From an uncultured Bacteroidales bacterium (GTDB taxonomy: Bacteria; Bacteroidota; Bacteroidia; Bacteroidales; FEN-979), in the NCBI GenBank assembly GCA_903945175.1, contig CAJAUM010000072.1, forward strand, positions 1-49,940: DNA of 49,940 nt, in the 5' to 3' direction. The translations under genes were made by a program, and so were the position numbers. The notes below the pieces were generated by a model. It did no database searches, was not told the origin of the DNA, and was given only the letters and a program-made list of their open reading frames with translations. Of this stretch, positions 39,453-48,050 are shown in pieces. Within the stretch, counting starts at the first letter, position 1; each line of letters opens with the position of its first letter.

Positions 39453-40310
39453 TTATTGATTTATCATAAATTTCCCGGTTTGCGGGGTTCCTTCACTTGT
39501 CAGCCTGTAGGTGTAATGACCAATTGCAAGATTGTCAGCTGGAATTTCCAGGTCGTGCCGGCCCGGTTCGAGCGATTCAAACCGGAAAGTTCTGATTCTT
39601 GAACCACGTTGATCAAAAAGATCAACCTCTACGCTGGTTCGTTGATTCACAGTTATTGGAATAAATAACCTGCCGGATGCCGGGTTTGGATAAGCGGGGT
39701 CGGCAATGAACCCATTCCGGCTGTTGTTTTCTTCTACTCCTACGGAAGTAACAAAAGCCAGTTCGTCAAGAATGATCTCTGTTCCTAGGGCAATAACGCC
39801 CGATCTACCTGCCACGACCATGATGTTTGCCGAATCGGGATAGAGTGAAGACTGGTAGCTGATCGGAAACGAAAAATAGGTATACTGCGAAATGGTGGAA
39901 TCGATGATGAAGTTACAGCTATCCGGAGAGGCAACCAGTGAATCGCCTTTCCACATTGAAACAATCAAATAAACAGCATCGCCAGGCATTATCGTGGTCT
40001 TAAGCCAGGCGGAAAAACTTGACGGGCGCTGGTTAAACGGGAAATCGGAGGTGGCAATTCCGCTCATCGGGAATAATTCCAAATCAAACACCTTAACCTT
40101 CATGGCGTAGTTGCCTACTTTGGCCGGAGCATATGGCTCTACACTGATTAACAGATCGTCGTTGGTGGTTTCCCAGCCTGACGGATTTAAATTGCCAAAG
40201 CCGTCAAGTTCCCAGGTCTCAAAGCCATTGTTTGGGATTTGTGCATTAATCGTGTTAAATAAAATTAATAATGCCGTGATTATTAATGATTTGATAAAAC
40301 TGAAGTTCAT
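39453..40310 (-). CDS. T9SS-secreted protein with a carbohydrate-binding-module-like domain
   Basis: 285 residues. Signal peptide ends NAQ (about 24). IPNNGFETWELDGFGNLNPSGW opens a jelly-roll domain of the kind seen in family 4/9 carbohydrate-binding modules and PCMD domains (about 25-195). The C-terminus (DPAYPNPASGRLFIPI, DLFDQRGSRIRTF, IGHYTYRL, GKFMINQ) is a T9SS type A sorting domain. First gene of the three-gene operon with the OmpA-family protein and the unknown exported protein; promoter box at 40380-40387. Confidence 0.75.
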   Translation of the reverse strand: MNFSFIKSLIITALLILFNTINAQIPNNGFETWELDGFGNLNPSGWETTNDDLLISVEPYAPAKVGNYAMKVKVFDLELFPMSGIATSDFPFNQRPSSFSAWLKTTIMPGDAVYLIVSMWKGDSLVASPDSCNFIIDSTISQYTYFSFPISYQSSLYPDSANIMVVAGRSGVIALGTEIILDELAFVTSVGVEENNSRNGFIADPAYPNPASGRLFIPITVNQRTSVEVDLFDQRGSRIRTFRFESLEPGRHDLEIPADNLAIGHYTYRLTSEGTPQTGKFMINQ

Positions 40311-40379
40311 AATTATTTTTCAGACTTTATAGTGCTGACGCCGCACTTTTATGGTTATCAATGGTTTTTTCACAGACTG

Positions 40380-40387
40380 CAAAAATA
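40380..40387 (-). promoter_or_regulatory. -7 promoter element TATTTTTG of the T9SS/OmpA operon
   Basis: Exact TAnnTTTG on the minus strand, with a TTG 16 bases upstream. The leader to the ATG at 40310 would be about 60 bases. Confidence 0.5.
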
Positions 40388-40550
40388 ATAATTTATAATT
40401 AGTCAATTTAAAGATTAGAAAAATTTTCCGATCATTTTCTTATCGGTTGTGTCGAAAACATCTTGATGTTTAGTTGGTAAAGTGGATTAAGAATACGGAA
40501 TGAATTAACAAATACAATAGCATTATACCTGCTGCTGAGTCATTTTAATC

Positions 40551-40558
40551 TATATTCG
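40551..40558 (+). promoter_or_regulatory. -7-like element TATATTCG of the polysaccharide deacetylase gene
   Basis: Seven of eight match to TAnnTTTG, 33 bases before the ATG at 40592. No clear -33 box. Confidence 0.3.
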
Positions 40559-40591
40559 CCTGGTGTGAACAGTTAAATAAATCGCATAAAT

Positions 40592-41521
40592 ATGGGTAGT
40601 AAAAATAGAGCCATTATTGTAATCCTTTCTTTGATCACTTTTGTCATTCAAGGGAAAGGTCAAACAGGTGCCGGCCAGGAAACAATTGAAATGCTTTTCC
40701 CCGGAGGCAAGACAAAGGCACTGATTTTGAGTTTCGACGATGGGATGGTCGCTGACAGAAGGCTTGTAAGACTGATGAACGAATACGGCCTGACCGGAAC
40801 TTTTCATCTCAATTCAAATAAACTGGGCACAAAGGATTATCTCGCCAAAGAAGAGGTTAAAAACCTATACAAAGGACACGAAGTATCGGGTCATACGGCA
40901 AATCACCCAAATTTGACTGATTTGTCGAAAATAGATGTGATTTATGAAGTGGTGGAGGATAGAACAGAATTGGAACAATTGACAGCGTATCCCGTTCGTG
41001 GAATGTCCTATCCATTTGGCAATACCAACGATTTTGTAATTGAGGCAATTACAGGTTTAGGTATTGAATACGCGAGAACAGTAGGCGACACATACAATTT
41101 TAGCATGCCAACTGATTTTCTCAGATGGCAACCTACCATTCATTTATTCGGAAAAACAAATTATATACCCAACGACACGGCAAACGACAGAAGAGAATCA
41201 GGACAATTTTATCAGCTTACAAATGATTTTCTAAAGGCGAATTCATTGGCCTTGTTTTATGTTTGGGGACACAGTTGGGAATATGAAGGAGCTGGAAACA
41301 AATGGGCGGAAGTGGAGAAGTTTTTCAAAATGGTTTCCAAAAATCCGGATATATTTTACACCACACAAATTGGCCTGGTCGATTACAGCAATGCATTTAA
41401 AAACCTGAAATTCAGCGTTGATAAAAGCATGGTTACAAATCTAAGTTCGATCAATGTGTTTATCAAGATGAAAGGCAAAGCGTTTAATGTTGAAGCAGGG
41501 AGAACAAAGCGCATATTGTAG
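40592..41521 (+). CDS. Exported polysaccharide deacetylase (NodB homology, carbohydrate esterase 4)
   Basis: 309 residues with a signal peptide (about 1-23). The NodB domain shows ALILSFDDG (motif 1, with the catalytic and metal-binding Asp pair) and VSGHTANHP (motif 2, H-x3-H metal ligands), then GMSYPFGN and LRWQPTIH. Such enzymes remove N-acetyl or O-acetyl groups from glycans. The last about 40 residues (NVFIKMKGKAFNVEAGRTKRIL) form a small beta tail. The base composition is more A/T-rich than its neighbours. Two damaged derivatives of this gene lie at 34998-35081 and 47695-47947, and direct repeats inside it mark their deletion joints. Confidence 0.85.
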   Translation: MGSKNRAIIVILSLITFVIQGKGQTGAGQETIEMLFPGGKTKALILSFDDGMVADRRLVRLMNEYGLTGTFHLNSNKLGTKDYLAKEEVKNLYKGHEVSGHTANHPNLTDLSKIDVIYEVVEDRTELEQLTAYPVRGMSYPFGNTNDFVIEAITGLGIEYARTVGDTYNFSMPTDFLRWQPTIHLFGKTNYIPNDTANDRRESGQFYQLTNDFLKANSLALFYVWGHSWEYEGAGNKWAEVEKFFKMVSKNPDIFYTTQIGLVDYSNAFKNLKFSVDKSMVTNLSSINVFIKMKGKAFNVEAGRTKRIL

Positions 41522-41656
41522 GCTAAAGAAAAAGGGCGCCTGAGGCAGCGAAGTCTCTCATGGTATTATGTCACTTGTAATCAAACCCAATACCGGTAAG
41601 GCAAGACTTGTTCGACGAAGGCTGCATATAACCACATATCACCACATTACGATTTT

Positions 41657-41686
41657 CATGCAATAAACAACAAGGTTTATTGCATG
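41657..41686. promoter_or_regulatory. Perfect 12-bp inverted repeat next to a consensus promoter
   Basis: CATGCAATAAAC, a 6-base loop AACAAG, then GTTTATTGCATG. It ends 7 bases before the -33 TTTG at 41694. It could be an operator for the lipoprotein/papain operon or a bidirectional terminator of the deacetylase gene; no T tract follows, which favours a protein-binding site. Confidence 0.5.
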
Positions 41687-41693
41687 TCATTTG

Positions 41694-41725
41694 TTTGACA
41701 AAGGGAAACACAGATGGTATTTTTG
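41694..41725 (+). promoter_or_regulatory. Consensus promoter TTTG-N20-TATTTTTG of the lipoprotein/papain-like operon
   Basis: TTTG at 41694-41697, 20 bases, then an exact -7 box TATTTTTG at 41718-41725: the full known Bacteroidota promoter. Transcription near 41732 leaves about 7 bases before the ATG at 41739, so the message is almost leaderless. Confidence 0.7.
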
Positions 41726-41738
41726 CAAAAAAACAAAA

Positions 41739-43925
41739 ATGAAAAAATATAGATCTGCCTTTGTGGCAATGGTAATAATTACAGGCGCCCTAATCTTAAT
41801 AGTCTCCAGCTGTAAAAAGAAGGACGATGCAACCAATCCCGATCCCACTCCCCCTCCGGTGCAGGTTGTGAAGATACCGGGAAAGCTGCCTGACATCCTG
41901 CACCAACATGAAAAGGCCTCAGGACAGGGTTTATCAGCATATGAAAATTACCTGGTTGGCCATGGATTGTACCACAGCAGGATTTTTGGCGGCGCTAATG
42001 GAGTTGGTGAATTCCCTTATTTCGATATCGTTGAGTTAGGCTGGGATATTTACAAAGAAGCTAAAGGTGATCCGCAACAGGAAGCCGAATATAATAACAT
42101 TAGCAATCAACTGACTACCATTGAAAATGAGCTTACCACCATCAACAATAACCTTCAGGCATTGGCGGCAGCACTTTCACTTGATTTCACCAAACTCGAA
42201 AATTTTGCCATGGCAGAAGCGGCCCAAACCTATTTTAATAATATCGGGGACCTCTACTCGTCGACTTCAAACAATGGTCTCGCCTATTTTGCCCAAACGG
42301 CCCAGTCCATTAAAAATGGCACCTCGGGCACCAGCTGGAACGATCTGAATATTTTCTGGGACCAATTTGCCACCAATGCCAATAACAATACCAGTGGAGC
42401 AGTAGCCAGCATTACCGGCTTGTACGGGTTGATTTGCCCGAATTCAACAGAATTGCAGGATGGTTTGCTTGCGAAATTTGCAGTTCAGGTGGTTGAAACA
42501 AGCAATGGACCTGCCCAACAATATGGTAATGTAAAGAATACGCTGGGACTGCTCGAAAATTACTTTACCACGATCATCAATTACCAGTTCCAGGCCTTAA
42601 CTGTATATGGCAATGTGGTGAACAAGATCGACACTTCCGGAAGCACATTCAATGCTTACCTGAATGGTACTTTCCGCGAGCAGATCCTGGGAGAGATTGC
42701 CGCTTATATAAAAGCTGTTGATTTTATATCGGTTAATCTGATTGATTTCCGAAACCAAAATCAATTTGGGGCCAACATGCCGTACATGCAGATCGGCATG
42801 GCGCCCGACACCACACTGCTTGATGGACTTGCCAGGTCGAGGTTTATCGCAGCGCTTCTGATGCAGGCTGTAAATCTGAAATATTCGGTTGTCAACGGAA
42901 CCATCCTGACTCCTTATAATCTCACCAACGGACACAGCACTCCGGTAACCAGCATCTCCGGTTCAATCGACAACAGCAACGCGTTTACCGCAACGGCCGA
43001 GCAGTATCTGAGCATATATCCTTATACCCAATGGGCCGACAGTACGGCATCGGCCGACAACACTTGGAATTTTTACAGCATCGGCGATACCAACCTGGCA
43101 ATGAGTGGTGGTGAGCATACGGTTCTGCTTAGCAGCTCCGATTTCTTTCATCCCTGGCGACATGAAATGCCAATACAGGGAACCGTGAAGGTGATGTATT
43201 ATAACCCAAACCAACCCGATCAGTCAACTGCCACCACAAGCCCGACAACAACAAACACCATGGCATTTGGATTTCTTTCATGGAACTGGTATTGGGGGTA
43301 TATGAGACTCTCGATGGGGGAAGTATCAGAAAGTCTTTGGATTCCAATTATGGGTTTTATGGGTTGCGATTGTCCTGGTATTAATCCAACTACACAAAAC
43401 ATAATCTGGACAGATCCCGGAAATAAATTCGTTTTTCCGGATTTCACGTATGAGCCTTCACCACTCGACACCCCTCCCCCTTTTATGAATAACCTCACAA
43501 TGAAAGGAAGTGCAGCTCCCAACCCAGAAGAGCTAAACGGTATCGAGGCAGGTCGCATGATAGCCTTTGAATATTTTGTTACACCACCCCCCGGTGGAGG
43601 CTCATCGTTCAAAATGCTTTATCTCAACAATGTATATATTCTTGCGGTCTCACCCCCGGGACTTAATATGAATGTAAACGCCAGCGGATACAACAGTGTT
43701 GGAACAACCTTTAATTTTACCAATGAACCTGGTTTTGTTACAGGATTTTACAATACAATGTCAGATGAAATTACCATGACAACGCAATGCCTCGAGGATG
43801 GCTATTCCCTCGAGGCATGGGATAATAATGCCAAGGGCTGGCCCGCCAGTTATATAGATTATGAATTACGATGGGGAACTCAGTATTGTTACATGAATAC
43901 CTACAACATTTTTCAGACACCTTAA
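41739..43925 (+). CDS. Large lipoprotein of unknown function
   Basis: 728 residues. MKKYRSAFVAMVIITGALILIVSSC is a lipoprotein signal (lipobox VSSC, Cys25), followed by KKKDDATNPDPTPPP. Residues about 70-330 are helical and Asn/Gln/Leu-rich, with a coiled-coil-like part (EYNNISNQLTTIENELTTINNNLQ, broken by turns). From about 400 the protein is beta-rich with Trp/Tyr (FFHPWRHEMPIQGTVKVMYYN, LSWNWYWGYMRLSMGE). No family is recognised. The start is fixed by the promoter at 41694-41725. It is followed after 61 bases by a papain-like lipoprotein gene without an obvious terminator, so it is probably an operon. Confidence 0.65.
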   Translation: MKKYRSAFVAMVIITGALILIVSSCKKKDDATNPDPTPPPVQVVKIPGKLPDILHQHEKASGQGLSAYENYLVGHGLYHSRIFGGANGVGEFPYFDIVELGWDIYKEAKGDPQQEAEYNNISNQLTTIENELTTINNNLQALAAALSLDFTKLENFAMAEAAQTYFNNIGDLYSSTSNNGLAYFAQTAQSIKNGTSGTSWNDLNIFWDQFATNANNNTSGAVASITGLYGLICPNSTELQDGLLAKFAVQVVETSNGPAQQYGNVKNTLGLLENYFTTIINYQFQALTVYGNVVNKIDTSGSTFNAYLNGTFREQILGEIAAYIKAVDFISVNLIDFRNQNQFGANMPYMQIGMAPDTTLLDGLARSRFIAALLMQAVNLKYSVVNGTILTPYNLTNGHSTPVTSISGSIDNSNAFTATAEQYLSIYPYTQWADSTASADNTWNFYSIGDTNLAMSGGEHTVLLSSSDFFHPWRHEMPIQGTVKVMYYNPNQPDQSTATTSPTTTNTMAFGFLSWNWYWGYMRLSMGEVSESLWIPIMGFMGCDCPGINPTTQNIIWTDPGNKFVFPDFTYEPSPLDTPPPFMNNLTMKGSAAPNPEELNGIEAGRMIAFEYFVTPPPGGGSSFKMLYLNNVYILAVSPPGLNMNVNASGYNSVGTTFNFTNEPGFVTGFYNTMSDEITMTTQCLEDGYSLEAWDNNAKGWPASYIDYELRWGTQYCYMNTYNIFQTP

Positions 43926-43986
43926 GAGGGAGGCCATCATTGGAGCCTGCGTGCAGCATTCTTATAATCACGAAAATTAATTGGTT

Positions 43987-45120
43987 ATGCGGATAAAAAC
44001 TTCTTGTCTGATTCCGACCTTCCTTCTGGCAGGGATGTTGATCATGAGCCTTGGTTGCAAAAAAGATACGGTTGTCGACAACCTGCCCGCTGTGCAAAAG
44101 GGGTATGAAGATTGCACCTCACCCGATGATGTACAGGTTAATACGGGGTTTAGCGCTCCTTTCACACTCCCCTCATCCTATCAGGTTGATACCATTTTAC
44201 ATCCATGGACGAAGAATTTTTACGATTCTGCAGCTAACTGGCCGATCAACCAGAGCACCTTCGGGATTTGCGAAACCTGCTCTTCTGTGGGCTTGTTGAG
44301 TTATTCCATCTTCCAAAATACCAACAAAATCTCACCGCTTTATACGCTCTTTAAGGCATACAACTATCCGATAAAGGATTCAACCGGCACACCTCAGCCA
44401 TTTTACCTCTGGGGCGATCCCTTGATTGGAAAGTTGTGGACCTTTTTTGGTTCCAATGGCTATGAATTTCCTGGTACACCCAGATATTCCAATAATGTGT
44501 TTACTGATCTTTCAACAAATTTACCCCTTAACGCGAATAATCATCCCGATTATACACTCCTCCAGTCGCAATTGCCAATGCCCAACCCCTGGCAAACCAA
44601 TTATACCACCTATAAATCTGATAGTTCTAATGGCGCTATCAAGGCTTTAACAAATGTGAAACCCCTGGTTTACAGCTACGAAACGAGCGTTTTTACCGGA
44701 AAAACACCTTCTGAAAAGATTGCAAAAGCATTGGACAAGGGCTACCTGGTACTCATCATGTTCAGGTACCTTTATCAGTGGGACGGGGTAAAAGGTGATG
44801 CCACATACTTGTTTGATCGATTTACATACAGCCAGGGCCAACTTACCCACTCCGACACGCATGATTCTACCATGTACAATACCTGGGTGCCGCCGGTAAA
44901 ATCATACTATGTGGGAGAAACTCACTGGGTTTATCTCTTTTCATATGCCACAGCGGGAAATGACACCATTTTTTTTGTGCGCAATTCTTGGGGTAGTAAA
45001 CGGGGTGAAAACGGAAATTATTACATGACTGACGAATATCTTAATGGCACCTATACAGATCCCAAAACCAAGACGACATCCAACATCCTTAAGTATTATT
45101 ATGGTTACAAACTGCAATAG
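43987..45120 (+). CDS. Papain-like (C1A) cysteine peptidase lipoprotein
   Basis: 377 residues. MRIKTSCLIPTFLLAGMLIMSLGC is a lipoprotein signal (Cys24), followed by KKD. Papain-type active site by spacing: Gln89 and Cys95 in NQSTFGICETCSS (oxyanion Gln six residues before Cys, as in papain Gln19/Cys25), His313 in GETHWVYLFSYA, and Asn333 in FFVRNSWGSKRGENGNYY, the usual NSWG loop. Trp after the catalytic Cys is replaced by Glu, which is uncommon. No propeptide of the I29 type is visible. Likely a surface- or periplasm-anchored peptidase, cotranscribed with the large lipoprotein at 41739. ATG at 43987; the frame start six bases earlier is TTG. Confidence 0.75.
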   Translation: MRIKTSCLIPTFLLAGMLIMSLGCKKDTVVDNLPAVQKGYEDCTSPDDVQVNTGFSAPFTLPSSYQVDTILHPWTKNFYDSAANWPINQSTFGICETCSSVGLLSYSIFQNTNKISPLYTLFKAYNYPIKDSTGTPQPFYLWGDPLIGKLWTFFGSNGYEFPGTPRYSNNVFTDLSTNLPLNANNHPDYTLLQSQLPMPNPWQTNYTTYKSDSSNGAIKALTNVKPLVYSYETSVFTGKTPSEKIAKALDKGYLVLIMFRYLYQWDGVKGDATYLFDRFTYSQGQLTHSDTHDSTMYNTWVPPVKSYYVGETHWVYLFSYATAGNDTIFFVRNSWGSKRGENGNYYMTDEYLNGTYTDPKTKTTSNILKYYYGYKLQ

Positions 45121-45157
45121 AAGTAAAAAGTATAATCAGTAAAGTAGTTTGCAGTGA

Positions 45158-45188
45158 TTGTTCACTTTCAGAAATTATTTTAAATTTG
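45158..45188 (+). promoter_or_regulatory. Promoter TTG-N20-TAAATTTG of the TPR-HTH regulator
   Basis: TTG at 45158-45160 and the exact -7 box TAAATTTG at 45181-45188, 20 bases apart. The leader to the ATG at 45211 would be about 16 bases. Confidence 0.6.
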
Positions 45189-45210
45189 TCTGATAGTTGG
45201 ATTATCTCTT

Positions 45211-47205
45211 ATGGCAAGCAAACTTCGTTTTCTTTTGCTTATATTGTTGCTTCTTATTTCCGGCAGGCAGTATTCACAGGTAACCGATTCGACCAGGATA
45301 TGGAAAAAAGCATTGAACGGAAGGCTCACCCTCAACGAGAAGGTTAGGTACTACAATAAAATTGCTGCATGTTACTGGTATGTCGATGCCGACAGCGCCC
45401 TCTGGTTTGGCAGGCAGGGGTATTGCCTGATCGATAAAAGTGTAACGCCTCTGGTTGAAGGATATAACTATTTTGTTCTGGGCGTTGCCTGGCAAAATAT
45501 AGGACAATCTGATTCCTCCTTTTATTTTCTTCAAAAGGCCTTAAAGGTGTTTTCCGACAACAACCTGGAGAAGCAGAAATTCAGAGCGGTTGAACAGTTG
45601 GCCGAAAATTACCGGATCATCGGAAAAGCAGATTCGGCCATTGCCCTGGTTTCCGGTTCGCTTGCATGGTTCAGGAAAAAGCAAAACAAGGCCTATATCG
45701 CCTCATCATTGATAATTCTTGGCAATATTTACGTGGAGCAGAACCATAATCACCGCGCCCTGACCTATTTCCTTGAATCGGCCTCCATCGACAGCATCAT
45801 CCAAGATACAACCATGATAGGGATTACGCAGGTAGGGATTGGCAACATATACCTTAATCTTGGCAACCTTCATAAAACCATAAACCCTGAAAAGGCCAGG
45901 GAATACTATAGCAGAAGTCTTGATTATTTCAAACGCAGCCTTACACTCTATAACAGGACCGGGCACAAGCTTGGAAGCTGCTTTGCTAAAATGAACCTGA
46001 TCTCAGCCTTCGTCGCCTTAAAGAAGTTCAGTCTTGCCGATTCAATCTTGTCGGACAGCCCTGACTGTTTTGCAAGTTTCAACAGCCGAATCCGCAGAAG
46101 CTTGCAGTATTACAAGGCCGTGGTTGCTCATGAGCTCAAACAAAATACCAAGGCAAAAACAATTCTTTCTAAAGTAGTTAATGATAGTTCTGAAACAAGC
46201 CTTCTCCCTGTTCTTCAGGATGCCAGGCTTCTTTTAGCAACGATCGATTGGAGGGATGGAAATCAACAGCAAGCGCTGAAACTGGCTACTGAAGCCTTTG
46301 TCAATTCAAAGTCCTCTCACTTGTTCAACACGGGTTACGAAAGCGCCTGTATCCTCAGTAAATGGTATAAGGAAATCGCTCAGTGCGACAGCTCTCTTAT
46401 CTATTCCTCATTAGCAGGCATTTTCAAGGACTCACTTTTTACAGTCGCTGGCAATGAAACCATGGAAGCACTCGAAATAAAATATCAGTCGCAGCTGCTT
46501 AACCAGCAATTGACAATCCTTCAGCGAGAGCAGGAACTCGACCGCAGAAAGTCGCAGATGACGTATATTCTGTCAGTCTCTGTTGTAGTTGTTTTATTAT
46601 TGATTGTCGGACTTCTCTGGCTAATGCAGAAACGACTGAGAATTGACAAATTACTGGCTCTTGAATCCCAAGCACTGGCCGAAAAGGAAATACTCTTTCA
46701 GAAATCAGAGATGAAGCAGGTACAGCTTGAACGACAGCTTCAGGAACAGCAGATCGGCCAGCTTACTACTGACATCGGTCTAAAGGACCAGGATCTTGTA
46801 CTCCAGTCTCTCATGATGGCCCAAACCAACAATCTCTTAACTTCCCTGGTTGGGAAACTTACTCCATTCTCCATTCATTTTTCCAGAAAAAAAGAGCAGG
46901 AGGACTTTCAAAAAATCCTTCAACAGCTTAAAAGTGGAACAACGACCTCCCCACTTGAAGAATTTGAAAGGTTATTTAAGGAATTGCATCCTGATTTTTA
47001 TGAAAACATCTGTAAATCGATTCCTGATTTAAGTCAGAACGACCTGCATCTTTGTGGTTTGCTTCGATTGAATCTTTCATCGAAAGACATATCAAAAATT
47101 GCAAATATTTCAATATCGACAGTGGAATCAGCTCGTTCACGCATCCGCAAAAAAATCGGTTTGGATCCCGGAGTCAATCTGGTCAGCAGTTTAATGAAAT
47201 TCTGA
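45211..47205 (+). CDS. Membrane-spanning TPR sensor with C-terminal helix-turn-helix
   Basis: 664 residues. Signal peptide (ends QYSQ, about 23). Residues about 40-400 form tetratricopeptide-type repeats (YNYFVLGVAWQNIGQSDSSF, ASSLIILGNIYVEQNHNHRA, YYSRSLDYFKRSLTLYNRTG). A transmembrane helix at about 452-472 (YILSVSVVVVLLLIVGLLWL) leads to a coiled coil (KEILFQKSEMKQVQLERQLQ) and a LuxR-like HTH: DLSQNDLHLCGLLRLNLSSKDI, SKIANISISTVESARSRIRKK. The predicted topology puts TPRs in the periplasm and the HTH in the cytoplasm. This is a known Bacteroidota one-component design. It is likely to regulate nearby lipoprotein/peptidase genes (inferred from position only). Confidence 0.85.
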   Translation: MASKLRFLLLILLLLISGRQYSQVTDSTRIWKKALNGRLTLNEKVRYYNKIAACYWYVDADSALWFGRQGYCLIDKSVTPLVEGYNYFVLGVAWQNIGQSDSSFYFLQKALKVFSDNNLEKQKFRAVEQLAENYRIIGKADSAIALVSGSLAWFRKKQNKAYIASSLIILGNIYVEQNHNHRALTYFLESASIDSIIQDTTMIGITQVGIGNIYLNLGNLHKTINPEKAREYYSRSLDYFKRSLTLYNRTGHKLGSCFAKMNLISAFVALKKFSLADSILSDSPDCFASFNSRIRRSLQYYKAVVAHELKQNTKAKTILSKVVNDSSETSLLPVLQDARLLLATIDWRDGNQQQALKLATEAFVNSKSSHLFNTGYESACILSKWYKEIAQCDSSLIYSSLAGIFKDSLFTVAGNETMEALEIKYQSQLLNQQLTILQREQELDRRKSQMTYILSVSVVVVLLLIVGLLWLMQKRLRIDKLLALESQALAEKEILFQKSEMKQVQLERQLQEQQIGQLTTDIGLKDQDLVLQSLMMAQTNNLLTSLVGKLTPFSIHFSRKKEQEDFQKILQQLKSGTTTSPLEEFERLFKELHPDFYENICKSIPDLSQNDLHLCGLLRLNLSSKDISKIANISISTVESARSRIRKKIGLDPGVNLVSSLMKF

Positions 47206-47508
47206 TTTCCCATTTTTCGTTACAAATGGACAGAACGGATCATCTGGCCACCTTCCGCCGGCTTTGGTTGACCGTTTTTTTTCAGAACCTGTCCGGAAAT
47301 CAGGTAATGTTGATAGCCTGGTTTTATGATAACCTAATAACGAAGGCGTTAATTCTGTGAATAGAAGTTATCCTGTAAACGAAATCCTCTATCAATGATG
47401 AGGTTTCTATGTTGCATCTTTATCAAGGGTTGTCACTTTAAATTGGCCCTGGGATAATCAATTTGACCGGCGCGTTTAATTGAGGATCAGGCCGAGACTT
47501 AATATGTA
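47206..47508. other. Intergenic stretch without a recognisable gene
   Basis: About 300 bases after the regulator. Short frames exist on both strands (one minus-strand frame reads SGQVLKKNGQPKPAEGGQ), but none matches a family known to me. Probably degraded sequence like the rest of 47.2-48.05 kb. Confidence 0.4.
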
Positions 47509-47627
47509 TCAGTCTTCTCTTTCAGAGGCAAGCATCTTATTCTCTATCAGTTTCTTAATCTGGCGGGAAATGATCGCACTATCCTGACCCGCAAAGAGGT
47601 CGTTGATACCCGAAGCCTGGATGAGTG
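47509..47627 (-). pseudogene. C-terminal fragment resembling a winged-helix domain
   Basis: The minus strand reads SLIQASGINDLFAGQDSAII then SRQIKKLIENKMLASERED and a stop at 47509-47511. The helix-turn-helix-wing rhythm (sensing helix, S/T-R-x-I-K-x-L recognition helix, N-K-M-L turn) resembles the C-terminal winged helix of several regulator and Fic-type proteins. An in-frame stop lies directly upstream, so only the last about 38 codons survive. Parent family not identified. Confidence 0.3.
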
Positions 47628-47694
47628 ATTTCTATTTATCAACTACTAAAAAATCACTTGACCGAAAGGGATAAGCAGTTCATATTGTTATCCG

Positions 47695-47947
47695 ATGAGA
47701 AGCGAATCAAGATTAATTATTGTTATCCTCGCATTGGTTGCTTTTATCAATTACTGGAATGCACAAACCAATGCCTCCATAACCGGCAAGAATGAACAAC
47801 GGTGCCGGAAACAGATGGACTGAAATGGAGAAATTCTTTAACCTGGTTCCCGGGAATCCTGAAATATATTACACTATACAAATAGGCCTGGTTGATTATA
47901 TCAAAGCGTTTAATATTGAGGCAGGGAGCACCAGGCTTTTGCCTTAA
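47695..47947 (+). pseudogene. Polysaccharide deacetylase pseudogene with two internal deletions
   Basis: The first frame (ATG at 47695) reads MRSESRLIIVILALVAF..., matching the signal peptide MGSKNRAIIVILSLITF of the deacetylase at 40592. It ends at a TGA (47821-47823). From about 47796 another frame reads NGAGNRWTEMEKFFNLVPGN and PEIYYTIQIGLVDYIKAFNIEAG, matching EGAGNKWAEVEKFF... and the C-terminal AFNVEAG of the intact protein, ending at a TAA (47945-47947). The NodB catalytic part is gone, with a frame change. A second deletion of 87 bases corresponds to the stretch between near-repeats GCATTTAA (41393) and GCGTTTAA (41480) in the intact gene. Confidence 0.75.
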
Positions 47948-48050
47948 GAATAAATACAGAGTCCTGAATTCTTCTGTGTTGCCTGTTATATTCAAAAGGC
48001 AGCCATTTCCCCAATGCTTCCGGTGCAATCTTGAGGCTGTAGTTCTTCAT
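47910..48050 (-). pseudogene. Truncated ParE/RelE-type toxin remnant
   Basis: The frame starts at an ATG (48048-48050) that overlaps the antitoxin stop codon by ATGA, the usual coupling in type II toxin-antitoxin operons. It reads MKNYSLKIAPEALGKWLPFE then YNRQHRRIQDSVFILK before running into the 3' end of the deacetylase pseudogene. MKxYSLKIxPEA and (E)YYNxQ are typical of the first strand and helix of ParE/RelE toxins in Bacteroidota. The normal length is about 95-100 residues; only about 46 codons remain, with the core strands and catalytic C-terminus missing. Confidence 0.55.

Noticed and set aside
41691-41738. An upstream in-frame extension of the large lipoprotein starting at TTG
   Set aside because: It covers the -33 and -7 promoter boxes and would bury the lipoprotein signal.
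47747-48028. A 93-codon minus-strand frame across the gene debris
   Set aside because: It is out of frame with both the toxin remnant and the deacetylase pseudogene, which explain the sequence better.
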